From assembly GCF_030711595.1 (NCBI RefSeq), contig NZ_JAUJUJ010000026.1, positions 1-41,357 of the forward strand: a stretch of DNA of 41,357 nucleotides. Direction: 5' to 3'. Below are positions 8,485-18,571 of this stretch, one piece after another. Position 1 is the first letter of the stretch. Every line of letters starts with the position of its first letter. The notes under the pieces were generated by a model. The model searched no databases. It saw nothing but the letters and a program-made list of their open reading frames with translations, and had not been told where the DNA came from. The position numbers were made by a program, and so were the translations under genes. The stretch comes from Stenotrophomonas sp. YIM B06876. GTDB taxonomy: Bacteria > Pseudomonadota > Gammaproteobacteria > Xanthomonadales > Xanthomonadaceae.

Positions 8485-8518
8485 GGGTTCCACCGGCCGT
8501 TGCCGGCCGGCAGGAAAA

Positions 8519-9478
8519 TCAATCGACGTACAGCGAGCTGACCGATTCGCCAAAGGCGATGCGGCGCATCGTCTCGGCCAGCATCTCGGCCACGCTGATC
8601 TGGCGGATCTTGCCGCATACCCGCGCCGCGTCGGACAGGGGAATGGTATCGGTGACCACCAGTTCGTCGAGCTGGGAATTGTTCAGGTTGTCCACCGCCG
8701 GGCCGGAAAGCACGGCGTGGGTGCAGTAGGCAGCCACTTTCAGGGCGCCGCGCTGCTTGAGTGCGGCCGCGGCGGCGCACAGGGTGCCGGCGGTATCGAC
8801 GATGTCATCGACCATCACGCAGGTCTTGCCCTCGACGTCGCCGATGATGTTCATCACCGTGGACACGTTGGCGCGCGGACGGCGCTTGTCGATGATCGCC
8901 AGATCGGCGTCATCCAGCCGCTTGGCGACCGCGCGCGCACGCACCACGCCGCCCACATCCGGGCTGACCACGATCAGGTTTTCGGTGCCGTAGGCGCGCC
9001 AGATGTCGGCCAGCAGCAGCGGCGAGGCATAGACGTTGTCCACCGGCATGTCGAAAAAGCCCTGGATCTGGTCGGCATGCAGGTCCACGGTCAGCAGCTG
9101 GTCGGTATGCACCGCGCTGAACATCTTGGCGGCCACCTTGGCGGTGATCGGCACGCGCGAGGAACGCATGCGGCGATCCTGGCGGGCATAGCCGAAGTAC
9201 GGCACCACCGCGGTCACGGTGGCGGCCGAGGCGCGCTTGAGCGCGTCGATCAACACCAGCAGCTCCATCAGATTTTCCGCGCTCGGCGCGCAGGTCGGCT
9301 GAATCACGAACACGTCCTGCTTGCGCACGTTCTCCTGGATTTCGACCTGCACTTCCCCATCGGAGAAGGTCGACACCAGCGCCTTGCCCGGGCGCACGCC
9401 CAGTTCCTTGCAGATGCTTTGCGCCAGGCGCTTGTTGGCATTGCCGGAAAAAACCAGCAGGTTGGGAGCGTCTTGCAT
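8519..9478 (-). CDS. prs: Ribose-phosphate pyrophosphokinase (PRPP synthetase)
   Basis: The 319-aa class I enzyme makes phosphoribosyl pyrophosphate from ribose-5-phosphate and ATP for nucleotide, His, Trp and NAD synthesis. Visible motifs are [15 protein letters not shown], the [14 protein letters not shown] region, [11 protein letters not shown] and the PRPP-binding loop [12 protein letters not shown]. The ATG at 9478 ([13 protein letters not shown]) has a GAGAG ribosome site and gives the normal family length; the frame remains open upstream to 9592 without homology. It lies downstream of tRNA-Gln and upstream of rplY. Confidence 0.97.
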   Translation of the reverse strand: MQDAPNLLVFSGNANKRLAQSICKELGVRPGKALVSTFSDGEVQVEIQENVRKQDVFVIQPTCAPSAENLMELLVLIDALKRASAATVTAVVPYFGYARQDRRMRSSRVPITAKVAAKMFSAVHTDQLLTVDLHADQIQGFFDMPVDNVYASPLLLADIWRAYGTENLIVVSPDVGGVVRARAVAKRLDDADLAIIDKRRPRANVSTVMNIIGDVEGKTCVMVDDIVDTAGTLCAAAAALKQRGALKVAAYCTHAVLSGPAVDNLNNSQLDELVVTDTIPLSDAARVCGKIRQISVAEMLAETMRRIAFGESVSSLYVD

Positions 9479-9593
9479 GAAGTTCTCTCGGGCGGGGGCG
9501 AGCAGCGGAGAAGCGGAATCGTGTCCAGGTACGACGCGCGACGGGTGCGATTTGCGCACGTCCTTGGCGCGGACCAACCGGGAAATCAGCAAG

Positions 9594-9670
9594 TGGCAGG
9601 GGCGGTAGGATTCGAACCTACGAATGCCAGGATCAAAACCTGGTGCCTTGGGCCTCTTGGCGACGCCCCT
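9594..9670 (-). tRNA. tRNA-Gln (anticodon TTG)
   Basis: A 77-nt minus-strand cloverleaf with acceptor AGGGGCG/CGCCCCT, anticodon stem CCAGG/CCTGG, loop TTTTGAT, T-arm GGTTCGAATCC and an encoded CCA. The anticodon TTG reads CAA. Its 5' end is only 3 nt after the ispE stop codon, and prs starts about 115 bp after its 3' end. It therefore appears embedded in a protein-coding transcript, and its excision would cut the mRNA. Confidence 0.95.
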
Positions 9671-9673
9671 GCA

Positions 9674-10555
9674 TCAAACTGTTTCCGTCGTCTCCAGCGC
9701 ATCGAGCAATGGCGAGCGATCAACGCCCGCAACCACCCATGCCCGCAGTTCTTCCGGCAATTGCGCCAGGGCCTGCTCTGCAGCAGCGCGCGTGGCGAAC
9801 TCGACGAAACAACCGCTTCCCGACCCCGTGAGCCGTGCCCGGCCAATACTGGACAACGCCTGGAAGACCGCCTCGATGGCAGGTTCCCGGCGACGCAGTA
9901 CCGGTTCGAACGCATTTCCGAGGACGGTCCCGGAAGCGAAGTCGGCTATTTTCACGGGCGCGGCATCCCGCGTCAAATCCTGTGATCGGAAAAGGACGGC
10001 GGTGGGCACGTGAACCCCCGGGTCGACCAGCAAATACCAGGCTTGCGGCAGCGTGATCGGCACCAGCTTTTCACCCACGCCTTCGGCCCAGGCACTGTGT
10101 CCGCGCACGAAAACCGGCACGTCCGCGCCCAGCTGCAGGCCCAGTGCGGCCAGTGCGGGTTCATCCAGGCCGGTACCCCACAATGCGTTGAGGGCCACCA
10201 GCACGGTCGCGGCATCAGAGGAGCCGCCACCGAAGCCGCCCCCGGCAGGAATTTTCTTTTCCACCCGGATATCGCCCCCCAGCGCGCAGTTGGCGGCACG
10301 TTGCAAGGCGATGGCGGCACGGACCACCAGATCATCGGCCTCCGCGACACCGCTTGCCGATTCGCCGACACGCCGTATCCGGCCGTCGTCGCGCAGGCGC
10401 AGGCCGATCCGGTCGCCCCAGTCCAGCAGCCGGAAGACCGTCTGCAACTCGTGGTAGCCGTCGGCGCGACGGCCGGTGATCTGCAAAAAAAGGTTCAACT
10501 TGGCCGGTGCCGGCCAATACGACCAGTCCGCCGTCGGCGCATTCATTCCCTTCAT
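9674..10555 (-). CDS. ispE: 4-diphosphocytidyl-2-C-methyl-D-erythritol kinase
   Basis: The 293-aa GHMP kinase phosphorylates CDP-methylerythritol in the non-mevalonate isoprenoid pathway. It shows [21 protein letters not shown] near the N-terminus, the GHMP ATP loop [15 protein letters not shown] and a C-terminal TGSGSGCFV loop. The start at 10555 (MKGMNAP) comes two bases after the lolB stop and has a G-rich site upstream; a second ATG at 10546 is possible. The lolB-ispE-prs order is conserved in gammaproteobacteria. Confidence 0.96.
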   Translation of the reverse strand: MKGMNAPTADWSYWPAPAKLNLFLQITGRRADGYHELQTVFRLLDWGDRIGLRLRDDGRIRRVGESASGVAEADDLVVRAAIALQRAANCALGGDIRVEKKIPAGGGFGGGSSDAATVLVALNALWGTGLDEPALAALGLQLGADVPVFVRGHSAWAEGVGEKLVPITLPQAWYLLVDPGVHVPTAVLFRSQDLTRDAAPVKIADFASGTVLGNAFEPVLRRREPAIEAVFQALSSIGRARLTGSGSGCFVEFATRAAAEQALAQLPEELRAWVVAGVDRSPLLDALETTETV

Positions 10556-10557
10556 GA

Positions 10558-11202
10558 CTACTGCGCCCCCCAGCTGTCGACAATCAGCCGCACCTTGGCG
10601 TCGCCACTGACCGCTTCCAGGCGCCGCGGCAAGGCCGGCTGGTCCGCCGTGGCGGGAAACCAGTCCATGAACCGGATATCCCAGCCGCGCTGGTGGATGC
10701 GCCGCGGGCGGCCGTCGGCATCACGCTGCACCTGGTCGGGCGCGGCGGCGTCCACGGCCACCAGGCCCCGCACCCAGTCGGGCAACTGGTCGACAGGAAT
10801 CTCCCAGCCGGTGGCCTCCCACAGCAACTGCTGCGCGTCGGCACCCTCGCGCGGGCCACCTTCCAGCCCTTCCAGGCGCCCGCCCGCACCGGCGCCGCCA
10901 CTCAGGCGCCAGCTCTGCCGGGTGACCGGTGCACTGAGCTGGATCCGGTACTGGCCGGCCCGCTGCTGCCAGTCGATGCGGCCGCTGCCACCGTTGCGTC
11001 CCTTGCTGACCGCCACCCGGCCCTGGAAACCCCATTCAGTCTCGGCCTGCAGCGCCTGTTCGCGCGCCGCCTCGGCCTGCTGCGCCAGTGGCGACACCTC
11101 GACCACCGCTTCGGCGGTGCCACGGGGCTGCAGCGTCGAGCACGCGGCAAGTGCCAGCAATGCCAGCGCCAGCAGCGGCGTTTTGAAGATCATACGGTTC
11201 AT
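10558..11202 (-). CDS. lolB: Outer-membrane lipoprotein receptor LolB
   Basis: LolB takes lipoproteins from periplasmic LolA and inserts them into the outer membrane. The 214-aa protein has a lipoprotein signal peptide with lipobox LAAC and lipidated Cys21. The mature part shows the family pattern [13 protein letters not shown]...[17 protein letters not shown] and a late [19 protein letters not shown]. Its ATG overlaps the stop codon of the upstream TPR gene (ATGA), suggesting translational coupling, and ispE begins 2 bp after its stop. Confidence 0.93.
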   Translation of the reverse strand: MNRMIFKTPLLALALLALAACSTLQPRGTAEAVVEVSPLAQQAEAAREQALQAETEWGFQGRVAVSKGRNGGSGRIDWQQRAGQYRIQLSAPVTRQSWRLSGGAGAGGRLEGLEGGPREGADAQQLLWEATGWEIPVDQLPDWVRGLVAVDAAAPDQVQRDADGRPRRIHQRGWDIRFMDWFPATADQPALPRRLEAVSGDAKVRLIVDSWGAQ

Positions 11203-12881
11203 ACACCCAGCTTCTGGACGGCACGCTGCAGCGCGCGGTTTTCGGGATCCAGCTTGCGGGCCTCGTCGAAGAAGCGGCGCGCCTCCTCCTGCTGGCCCAG
11301 CCGCCACAGCACCTCGCCGACGTGAGTGGCGATTTCCGGGTCCTTGGCCAGCGTCCACGCCCGTCGCAGTTGTACCAGCGCCTCCTCGTTGCGGCCCAGG
11401 CGGTGCAACACCCAGCCATAGCTGTCGACGATGGCCGGATTGTCCGGTTCCGCCACGCGCGCGCGATCAATCAGCTCCAGCGCCTCCTGATAGCGGCTGG
11501 TGCGGTCGGCCAGGGTGTAGCCCAGCGCATTGAGTGCGGCGACGTTTTCCGGCTCGGTCACCAGGATCTTGCGCAGATCGGCCTCGGCCCGCGCGACGTC
11601 GTCGGCGCGCTCCCAGGCCAACGCCCGCGCGTACAGCAAGGCGTTGTCATCGGGGAACGCGGCCAGTCCGCGGCCCAGCACCGCCACTTCGGCGGCGCTG
11701 TCGCCATCGCGCTGGAACAGCTCGGACTCAAGCAGATAGGCGTCGCGGCGGACGTCGTCCTCGACGGTGGCATCGGCCTGGACCGCCTGCACCTCCTTCA
11801 ACGCCTGCAGCTTGTTGCCCAGCTCATGCTGCGCGCTGGCCGCACGCAGCCGCGCCTCGCTGCGATGCGGCCCGTCGGTCACGCCGTGATACCAGTCCAC
11901 GGCCTCCTGGTAGCGCTTGAGGAATTCGGCCATCTTGCCCAGCAGCAGGCGCTGGGCCGCATCCGGCGCCGACGACTGCGCGGCGATGTCCTGGTACAGC
12001 GCCAGCAGCGCCGGCTGGTCGTGCTGTTTGGCCAGCAGCGAGGCACGCATGCCCCAGGTCTGCAGATCCTGCACGCCGACGGCCAACACCCGGCCGGCCG
12101 CTGCCGGCTCGCCCAGCGCGTCGTAGGTGAGGGCCAGCGCGTTGCGCAATTCCATGTCCGTGGCCGCCTTCGGCTCGACCTGCTTGAGCACGGCCAGCGC
12201 CTCGTCCTTCTTTCCGGCCTGATCGAGCTGGGTCGCATGCAGCAGTGCCACGCGCGGCTCATCGGGGAAGCGCTTGACCACTTCGGCCACGATGCGCCGC
12301 GCCAGGTCCGGCTGGTCCATCCGCAGCGCCAGCCGGCCGAATTCCTGCCAGGCGTCGAGCTGGTCCGGAATGGCACCGGCGTCGACCAGCTCGCCGAGCA
12401 CCTTGGTCGAGGCGGCCGGATCGCGGCTGCCACCGGCCAACGCCAGCAGCGCGAAGCGCCAGCCATCCGGGCCGGGGGTGCGCAGCAGCCCCAGCAGGTC
12501 GCGCCTGGCCAGCCGCAGATCACCGGTACGCAGCGCCAGCGCGGCGCGCGTGCTGCGCATGCCCAGTGACGCCGGATCACGCTTGGCCCACAACGCCAGT
12601 GCCTCGCGGGCGCGGGCATCGTCATCGGCAAGCATTGCAATCCGCGCCGCGCGCTCGGCCAGGCCGACGTCATCCTTGCCGGCCTTGGCCGCTTCCAGGT
12701 ACCAGCGCGCGGCATCGGCCAGCTTGCCGGCCTGCAGCGAAAACTCGCCGGCCAGCACCGGGGTCAGCGGCGCGACTTCGTCCACCGGTGCGGCGACCAC
12801 GGCCGGTGGACGGGCCGCCAACAGCGGGAAAGCGGGCAGCGAAAGCAGCAGAATGCTGCATATGCGAATCAATACGGGCAT
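11199..12881 (-). CDS. Exported TPR-repeat protein upstream of lolB
   Basis: A 560-aa protein with a hydrophobic signal segment (residues 1-22, LLLSLPAFPLLAA) and then helix-turn-helix tetratricopeptide repeats throughout. The clearest repeats are near the C-terminus (NVAALNALGYTLADRTSRYQEALELIDRA; NPAIVDSYGWVLHRLGRNEEALVQLRRA). It is probably periplasmic or membrane-anchored and serves as a protein-interaction scaffold. A TPR gene directly before lolB is common in gammaproteobacteria, but its function is not established. It is translationally coupled to lolB by an ATGA overlap and diverges from hemA across about 67 bp. Confidence 0.9.
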   Translation of the reverse strand: MPVLIRICSILLLSLPAFPLLAARPPAVVAAPVDEVAPLTPVLAGEFSLQAGKLADAARWYLEAAKAGKDDVGLAERAARIAMLADDDARAREALALWAKRDPASLGMRSTRAALALRTGDLRLARRDLLGLLRTPGPDGWRFALLALAGGSRDPAASTKVLGELVDAGAIPDQLDAWQEFGRLALRMDQPDLARRIVAEVVKRFPDEPRVALLHATQLDQAGKKDEALAVLKQVEPKAATDMELRNALALTYDALGEPAAAGRVLAVGVQDLQTWGMRASLLAKQHDQPALLALYQDIAAQSSAPDAAQRLLLGKMAEFLKRYQEAVDWYHGVTDGPHRSEARLRAASAQHELGNKLQALKEVQAVQADATVEDDVRRDAYLLESELFQRDGDSAAEVAVLGRGLAAFPDDNALLYARALAWERADDVARAEADLRKILVTEPENVAALNALGYTLADRTSRYQEALELIDRARVAEPDNPAIVDSYGWVLHRLGRNEEALVQLRRAWTLAKDPEIATHVGEVLWRLGQQEEARRFFDEARKLDPENRALQRAVQKLGV

Positions 12882-12948
12882 CTGGCGCCACCGGACCGTA
12901 AAATAGGGGTCTTGAATGGCCAGCAGCTTATCGCAAGCAACTGAACGA

Positions 12949-14232
12949 ATGACCCTGTGGGTGCTCGGACTGAATCACCAGACCGCGCCGGTGGAATTGC
13001 GCGAACGCGCCTCCTTCGGCGGCGACGCGCTGCCGCGGGCGATGGATTCGCTGCGCCAGTCGCCGCAGCTGGCCGAAGCGGTGCTGCTGTCCACCTGCAA
13101 CCGCACCGAGCTGTACGCGGTGGCCGACAACAGCCAGGCGCTGTCGCAATGGCTGGAAGCCCATGCCGGCGGACTGCAGGGCTACCTGTACCAGCACCGC
13201 GATGGCGAGGCCGTGCGCCACCTGTTCCGGGTCGCCACCGGGCTGGATTCGATGGTGCTGGGCGAACCGCAGATCCTGGGCCAGGTGAAGGATGCCTGGG
13301 CGCTGGCGCACGACAGCGGCGTCATCGGCCAACGCCTGGACCGTCTGTTCCAGCAGACGTTCTCGGTGGCCAAGCGCGCGCGCACCGATACCCGCATCGG
13401 CGCCAATCCGGTTTCGGTCGCCTCCACCGCCGTGCGGCTGGCGCAGAACTCGTTTGCGCGACTGGATGAATCCACCGTGCTGCTGGTCGGCGCCGGCGAA
13501 ACCATCGAGCTGGCCGCCAGGCACCTGAGCGATGCCAGGGTGAAGCGGCTGCTGATCGCCAACCGCACCCTCGCCCACGCCCAGGACCTGGCCACCCGCC
13601 ATGGTGGCGTGGCGTTGCCACTGACCGAACTGGAACGCCACCTGGGCGAGGCCGACGTGGTGTTCTCGGCCACCGCCGCACGCGAACCGGTGATCCTGCA
13701 CCGGCATGTCGCCACCGCGCTGGGGTCGCGCCGGCACAAGCCGATGCTGCTGTTCGATCTGGCCGTGCCGCGCGATATCGACCCCCGCATCGCCGAGCTG
13801 CCCGACGCCTACCTGTACACCGTCGATGACATGGAACGGGCGGTGGAAGAAAACCGCCGCAGCCGCCGCGAGGCCGCCGCCGAGGCCGAAGCCATCATCG
13901 ACCTGCAGGTGGCGCGCTATCTGGAAATCCTGCGGGCTGGCAACCTGCACGCCCCGCTCAAGCGCCTGCGTGCCTATGGCGAGGCCACCCGCAGCGAAAT
14001 GCTGGAAAAGGCCCGGCAACAGCTGGCCCACGGCAGACCGGCCGACGAGGTGCTCGAGCAACTTGCGCACACCCTCACCAACCGCCTGTTGCACCCGCCA
14101 AGCGCCGCCCTGCGCGAAGCGGCGCTCAATGGCGATACCGACCTGACCCGCGCCGCCGAACGCCTGTTCCCGGCGGCTCCGGGCTATCACCACCCTGTAG
14201 TGAGCAACGATGACGCCGACCCTGCGCCGTAA
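12949..14232 (+). CDS. hemA: Glutamyl-tRNA reductase
   Basis: The 427-aa enzyme reduces glutamyl-tRNA to glutamate-1-semialdehyde, the first step of the C5 route to heme. It starts [20 protein letters not shown] and carries the catalytic Cys50 in [12 protein letters not shown], the NADPH loop [17 protein letters not shown], and a C-terminal dimerisation helix region. An ATG at 12916 in frame has a better ribosome site (AGGGG). However, a TAAAAT element at 12899-12904 would place transcription start near 12911, and family proteins begin at the 12949 codon, so I prefer the latter. It overlaps prfA by 23 bp, the conserved hemA-prfA pair. Confidence 0.96.
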   Translation: MTLWVLGLNHQTAPVELRERASFGGDALPRAMDSLRQSPQLAEAVLLSTCNRTELYAVADNSQALSQWLEAHAGGLQGYLYQHRDGEAVRHLFRVATGLDSMVLGEPQILGQVKDAWALAHDSGVIGQRLDRLFQQTFSVAKRARTDTRIGANPVSVASTAVRLAQNSFARLDESTVLLVGAGETIELAARHLSDARVKRLLIANRTLAHAQDLATRHGGVALPLTELERHLGEADVVFSATAAREPVILHRHVATALGSRRHKPMLLFDLAVPRDIDPRIAELPDAYLYTVDDMERAVEENRRSRREAAAEAEAIIDLQVARYLEILRAGNLHAPLKRLRAYGEATRSEMLEKARQQLAHGRPADEVLEQLAHTLTNRLLHPPSAALREAALNGDTDLTRAAERLFPAAPGYHHPVVSNDDADPAP

Positions 14233-15295
14233 GCTGGAGGCACTGGCCGAGCGCCGCGAAGAACTGGAGCGTCTGCTGTCCACGCCGGAAGTGGTCGCCG
14301 ACAACGAGCGTTTCCGCAATTTCTCGCGCGAGTTTTCGCAGCTGGAGCCGGTCGCCACCGCCCTGGCCGATGAAGCCCGCGCCAAGGCCGATCTGGCCTC
14401 GGCCGAGGCGATGCGCGCCGACCCGGAACTGCGCGAGCTGGCCGAAGAGGAAATCGCCGCCGCGCAGCAGCGCCTGCAGCAGCTGGACCAGGCGCTGGCG
14501 CTGCTGCTGGTGCCGCGTGACCCGCGCGACGACGGCAACCTGTTCCTGGAAATACGCGCCGGCACCGGCGGCGACGAGGCGGCGATCTTCGCTGGCGACC
14601 TGTTCCGCATGTACGCCCGCTATGCCGAACGGCAGGGCTGGAAGGTCGAGATCGAGTCGGACCATCCCGGTGAACACGGCGGCTACAAGGAGGTGGTGGC
14701 GCGCGTGGTCGGGCGCGGCGCCTATTCGCAGCTGAAGTTCGAGTCCGGCACCCATCGGGTGCAGCGCGTGCCGGCCACCGAATCGCAGGGCCGCATCCAT
14801 ACCTCGGCCGCGACCGTGGCGATCATTCCCGAGACCGACGAGGTCGATGAGGTCGTCATCAATCCGGCCGACCTCAGGGTGGACACGTACCGCTCCTCCG
14901 GCGCCGGCGGCCAGCACGTCAACAAGACCGAGTCGGCGATCCGCATCACCCACGTGCCCAGCGGCGTGGTGGTGGAATGCCAGACCGAGCGCAGCCAGCA
15001 CGCCAACCGCGACAAGGCGATGAAACGGCTGCGCGCGCAGCTGCTCGACGCCGAACGCGGCAGGCACGCCGCCGCGCAAGCCGAGAGCCGGCGCCTGCAG
15101 GTGGGCAGTGGCGACCGCAGCCAGCGCATCCGCACCTACAGTTTCCCGCAGGGCCGCATCACCGATCACCGGATCGAAGGACTGACCCTGTACGACCTGC
15201 CCAACATCATCGAGGGCGACCTTGGCGATCTGGTCAGCCGCCTGCAGCATGAACACCAGGCCGACGAACTGGCCCGGCTGGCCGAAGGCCCATGA
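14210..15295 (+). CDS. prfA: Peptide chain release factor 1
   Basis: The 361-aa RF1 reads UAA and UAG stop codons and triggers peptide release. The tripeptide anticodon motif is PAT (188-190 in [12 protein letters not shown]), which marks RF1 rather than RF2 (SPF). The catalytic GGQ is at 233-235 in [14 protein letters not shown]. Length and domain order are normal. It starts inside hemA, so the two are probably coupled in translation. No prmC follows; that gene is at 36041-36883 in this window. Confidence 0.97.
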   Translation: MTPTLRRKLEALAERREELERLLSTPEVVADNERFRNFSREFSQLEPVATALADEARAKADLASAEAMRADPELRELAEEEIAAAQQRLQQLDQALALLLVPRDPRDDGNLFLEIRAGTGGDEAAIFAGDLFRMYARYAERQGWKVEIESDHPGEHGGYKEVVARVVGRGAYSQLKFESGTHRVQRVPATESQGRIHTSAATVAIIPETDEVDEVVINPADLRVDTYRSSGAGGQHVNKTESAIRITHVPSGVVVECQTERSQHANRDKAMKRLRAQLLDAERGRHAAAQAESRRLQVGSGDRSQRIRTYSFPQGRITDHRIEGLTLYDLPNIIEGDLGDLVSRLQHEHQADELARLAEGP

Positions 15296-15332
15296 GCGGT
15301 TGCCGGCCGCAGCGCGCGTGGACCGGGTGGCA

Positions 15333-17045
15333 ATGAACCCGGCGCTGGCCGAACGCGAACACCTGCGCCAGGCCGTGCGGCGGCAGCCGTCCGACTTCAT
15401 CGCCTGGGTGATGCTGGCCGATGCCGAACTGGAGATTGGCGATACCGGCGCCGGCGATGCCGCCGCCCAGCGCGCGTTGCAGTTGCGCCCCGGCCACCCC
15501 GAGGCATTGGCGCGGCTCGGCCGTACCCGCTGGATGCAGGGCCGTCATGGCGAGGCGGCCACCCTGTTGCAGCAGGCCTCGGATCTGGTGCCGCAACACC
15601 CGGGCATCGCGCTGTGGCTGGGACATGCACTGGAAGACGCGCAGCAGGCCGAAGCCGCCGCCGCGGCCTATCGCCGCGCCCACACGCTGCTGCCCGATGA
15701 ACCCTATATCGCCGCGCAGCTGTTGAACTGGCAGCGCCGGCTGTGTGACTGGCGCGGCATCGACGCGCTTTCGCAGCAGGTGCGCAGCGCCGTGACCCAG
15801 GGCCGTGCCGCGGTGGAACCGTTCGCCTTCCTGAGCGAAGACGCCAGCGCCGCCGAGCAGCTGGCGTGCGCCCGCCAGCGCGCGCACGGGGTGCTGCAAG
15901 GTCTGCGGCCGTTGCCGCCCAGCCGCGTGCGCGGCCACGGACCGTTGCGCATCGGCTTCCTGTCCAATGGCTTTGGCGCGCACCCCACCGGGCTGCTGAC
16001 CGTGGCGCTGTTTGAAGCCTTGCGCGCGGACCGCGACCTGCAGCTGCATCTGTTTGCGCTCACCGGCGACGATGGCAGCGCGATCCGCCGGCGCCTGCAC
16101 GCCGCCGCACACACGCTGCATGAGGTCGCCGGCCGGCGTCATGCCGATATCGCCCTGCACATCCGCCACAGCGGCATCGACCTGCTGTTCGACCTGCGCG
16201 GCTGGGGCGGCGGCGGCACCCCGGAAGTGCTGGCGATGCGGCCGGCGCCGCTGCAGCTCAACTGGCTGGCCTATCCCGGCAGCTCCGGGGCGCCGTGGCT
16301 CGATTATGTGCTGGCCGACGGTTTCGTATTGCCGCCGGCGCTGAAGCCGCATTTCAGCGAGCAGGTCCTGCGCCTGCCGCGCGCCTTCCAGCCGTCGGAC
16401 AGCACCCGCGCGATCGGCGTGCCGCCGTCACGCAGCGAATGCGGGTTGCCGCCGGACGCGGTGGTGTTCTGCTGCTTCAACAACAGCTACAAGCTCAATC
16501 CGCGCAGCGTCGCGCGCCTGTGCGAAGTGCTGCGCGGAGTTGCCGGCAGCGTGCTGTGGCTGCTTTCCGGACCCGGCGACGCCGATGCCCGGCTGCGCGC
16601 CGCCGCTGCGCGGCACGGCGTGGACCCGGCGCGACTGGTGTTCATGGCCAAACTGCCGCACGCCGACTACCTGGCCCGTTACCGGCACGCCGACCTGTTC
16701 CTGGACACCCATCCCTACAACGCGCACACCACCGCTTCCGATGCGCTGTGGGCCGGCTGCCCGGTGCTGACCGCCCCCGGTGACACCTTTGCCGCGCGCG
16801 TGGCCGGCAGCCTCAACCATCACCTGGGGCTGGATGACATGAACGTGGCCGGCGACCGCGCTTTCATCGATACCGCCATCCGCCTGGGCAACGACCGCGC
16901 AGCGCTGCAGCACCTGCGCCAGCGCCTGTCCGCACAACGGCAGACGTCGGGCCTGTTCGACATGGAAGGTTTCGCCCGCGACTTTGCCCGCGTGCTCAGG
17001 CAACTGGCCCGCACTGCCGGCTGGCAGGGCGCTGACGCCACCTGA
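15333..17045 (+). CDS. TPR-containing O-GlcNAc-transferase-like glycosyltransferase (GT41)
   Basis: The 570-aa protein has an N-terminal TPR superhelix (about residues 1-150) followed by a GT-B glycosyltransferase domain of the O-GlcNAc transferase (GT41/SPINDLY) family. It is close in length and plan to the structurally known Xanthomonas campestris homologue. Residues matching the family's active site are His217 in SNGFGAHPTG, Lys387 in FNNSYKLNP and the nucleotide-binding HTTASDALWAGCPVLT segment. The start at 15333 is chosen because it gives the family length; open frame extends back to 15222 inside prfA. The bacterial acceptor is unknown. It may be transcribed with hemA-prfA (38-bp gap). 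Confidence 0.9.
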   Translation: MNPALAEREHLRQAVRRQPSDFIAWVMLADAELEIGDTGAGDAAAQRALQLRPGHPEALARLGRTRWMQGRHGEAATLLQQASDLVPQHPGIALWLGHALEDAQQAEAAAAAYRRAHTLLPDEPYIAAQLLNWQRRLCDWRGIDALSQQVRSAVTQGRAAVEPFAFLSEDASAAEQLACARQRAHGVLQGLRPLPPSRVRGHGPLRIGFLSNGFGAHPTGLLTVALFEALRADRDLQLHLFALTGDDGSAIRRRLHAAAHTLHEVAGRRHADIALHIRHSGIDLLFDLRGWGGGGTPEVLAMRPAPLQLNWLAYPGSSGAPWLDYVLADGFVLPPALKPHFSEQVLRLPRAFQPSDSTRAIGVPPSRSECGLPPDAVVFCCFNNSYKLNPRSVARLCEVLRGVAGSVLWLLSGPGDADARLRAAAARHGVDPARLVFMAKLPHADYLARYRHADLFLDTHPYNAHTTASDALWAGCPVLTAPGDTFAARVAGSLNHHLGLDDMNVAGDRAFIDTAIRLGNDRAALQHLRQRLSAQRQTSGLFDMEGFARDFARVLRQLARTAGWQGADAT

Positions 17046-17088
17046 ATCCGGCGTGCGGCAGACTCCGGCTTCCACACCGGGAGTGACC

Positions 17089-17874
17089 ATGGCCAAGCTA
17101 AAACGCAAGCCGTACGAACGGCTGCTGCAACCGATGCAGCTGGAACTGGCGCAGATGGCGCGCTGGGCCCAACACAGCGGGCAGCGCATCCTGGTCCTGT
17201 TCGAGGGCCGCGATACCGCCGGCAAGGGCGGGGTGATCCAGGACATCGCCCGGCACCTCAACCCGCGCCAGTGCCGGGTGGTGGCGCTGCCCAAGCCGAA
17301 CGACCGCGAGTCCAGCCAGTGGTACTTCCAGCGCCACGTCGCGCACCTGCCGGCGGCCGGGGAAATCGTGCTGATGGACCGCAGCTGGTACAACCGCGCC
17401 GGCGTGGAGAAGGTGATGGGCTACTGCAGCCAGGCGCAGTACCACGCCTTCCTCAAGCACACTCCGATGTTCGAGCAGCTGCTGGTCGACGACGGCATCC
17501 TGCTGTTCAAGTACTGGCTGTGCGTGGACCAGGAACCGCAGGAGAAGCGCTTCGCGCAACGCCGCGACGACCCGCTGAAGGGTTGGAAGCTGTCACCGGT
17601 GGACCTGCAATCACGCCAGGCCTACAGCGAATACACCGCTGCCCGCGAGGCCATGCTGCAGGCCACCCACCGCCCCCATGCGCCATGGACGCTGGTGGAA
17701 TTCAACGACCAGAAGCGCGGCCGCCTGACCCTGATCCGCAACCTGCTCGACCGCCTGCCCGACACCCGCATTGACGACCCGCCGGTCGAATTGCCACCGT
17801 TGCCGGGCAAGCCGAAAAAGGAAAAGTACAGCGTGGTGAAACCGCTGCCCTCCATCCCCATTGCAACGACATAG
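17089..17874 (+). CDS. ppk2: Polyphosphate kinase 2 family protein
   Basis: The 261-aa PPK2-family enzyme transfers phosphate between polyphosphate and nucleotides. It has Walker A GRDTAGKGG (about 40-48), Walker B-like LMDRSWYNRAGVEKVMG (about 95-111) and the one-domain length of class I/III enzymes; which nucleotide it prefers cannot be told from this reading. The ATG at 17089 has GGGAG upstream. The C-terminus is Lys/Pro-rich and ends PLPSIPIATT. It follows the OGT-like gene by 43 bp on the same strand. Confidence 0.92.
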   Translation: MAKLKRKPYERLLQPMQLELAQMARWAQHSGQRILVLFEGRDTAGKGGVIQDIARHLNPRQCRVVALPKPNDRESSQWYFQRHVAHLPAAGEIVLMDRSWYNRAGVEKVMGYCSQAQYHAFLKHTPMFEQLLVDDGILLFKYWLCVDQEPQEKRFAQRRDDPLKGWKLSPVDLQSRQAYSEYTAAREAMLQATHRPHAPWTLVEFNDQKRGRLTLIRNLLDRLPDTRIDDPPVELPPLPGKPKKEKYSVVKPLPSIPIATT

Positions 17875-17998
17875 GTTGCAAGGCGGCGGCGCTCAAGGCA
17901 GCGCAGCGGCACCGGGTTTGCGGGGAATCCTCCGCAGCCCTGCCGATCCTGCGACGGCACAGGGCCGCTGCAGGGCGGCGTGCGGGCAGGCCGCGGGC

Positions 17999-18571
17999 TT
18001 ACCCCACCTTGCCCCCGGCCACCACAATCGCCTGTTCGATCTCCTGCGCGTTGACCGGGCCGAGGAACTGCCTGGCGACCTTGCCGTCCGGTGCGATCAG
18101 ATAGGTCATCGGCAATCCGCGCGGGGTGGCGAAATCCTTGGGCGGGTTGTAGGTGTCGACGATGGCGACCGGATAGGCGACCGGGTGTTTTTCAAGGAAG
18201 CCGCGCATCTCGGCCGGCTCGATATCCTCGTACGCCAGACCGATCACCTCGATGTTGTCGCGCATCGCATGCAGCGCCGACAGCTCGGGCATCTCCTTCA
18301 GGCACGGGGCGCACCAGGTCGCCCAGAAGTTCACCACCACCCACTGTCCGCGATGGGCGGCCAGATCGTAGCTGCCTCCGTCCACGGTCGCCAGCTGCAG
18401 CACCGGGATCTGGGCCGTCTGCTGCACCACCTGGGGCTGCCCGGCGTCACTGGGTGGCTCGGCCGCGACGCCGGGCGGTTCCGCCGGGGGTGCGACCGGG
18501 GCCTGCGGCGCCGGCTTGCAGGCCGCGAGCACCAGCAGGGTCAAGGCCAGCGGAAACATCTTCAACGTCAT
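17999..18571 (-). CDS. TlpA-family thioredoxin-like lipoprotein
   Basis: A 190-aa protein with a lipoprotein signal (LVLAAC, Cys18), a Pro/Ala-rich linker (about residues 19-50) and a TlpA/ResA-like thioredoxin fold with the WCAPC active site (Cys87/Cys90), the cis-Pro region GLPMTYLI and a terminal helix. It is anchored facing the periplasm and likely reduces disulfides, for example in cytochrome c maturation or general repair; the partner is unknown. Its ATG overlaps the stop codon of the yihY-like gene (ATGA), so they form an operon. Confidence 0.9.
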   Translation of the reverse strand: MTLKMFPLALTLLVLAACKPAPQAPVAPPAEPPGVAAEPPSDAGQPQVVQQTAQIPVLQLATVDGGSYDLAAHRGQWVVVNFWATWCAPCLKEMPELSALHAMRDNIEVIGLAYEDIEPAEMRGFLEKHPVAYPVAIVDTYNPPKDFATPRGLPMTYLIAPDGKVARQFLGPVNAQEIEQAIVVAGGKVG

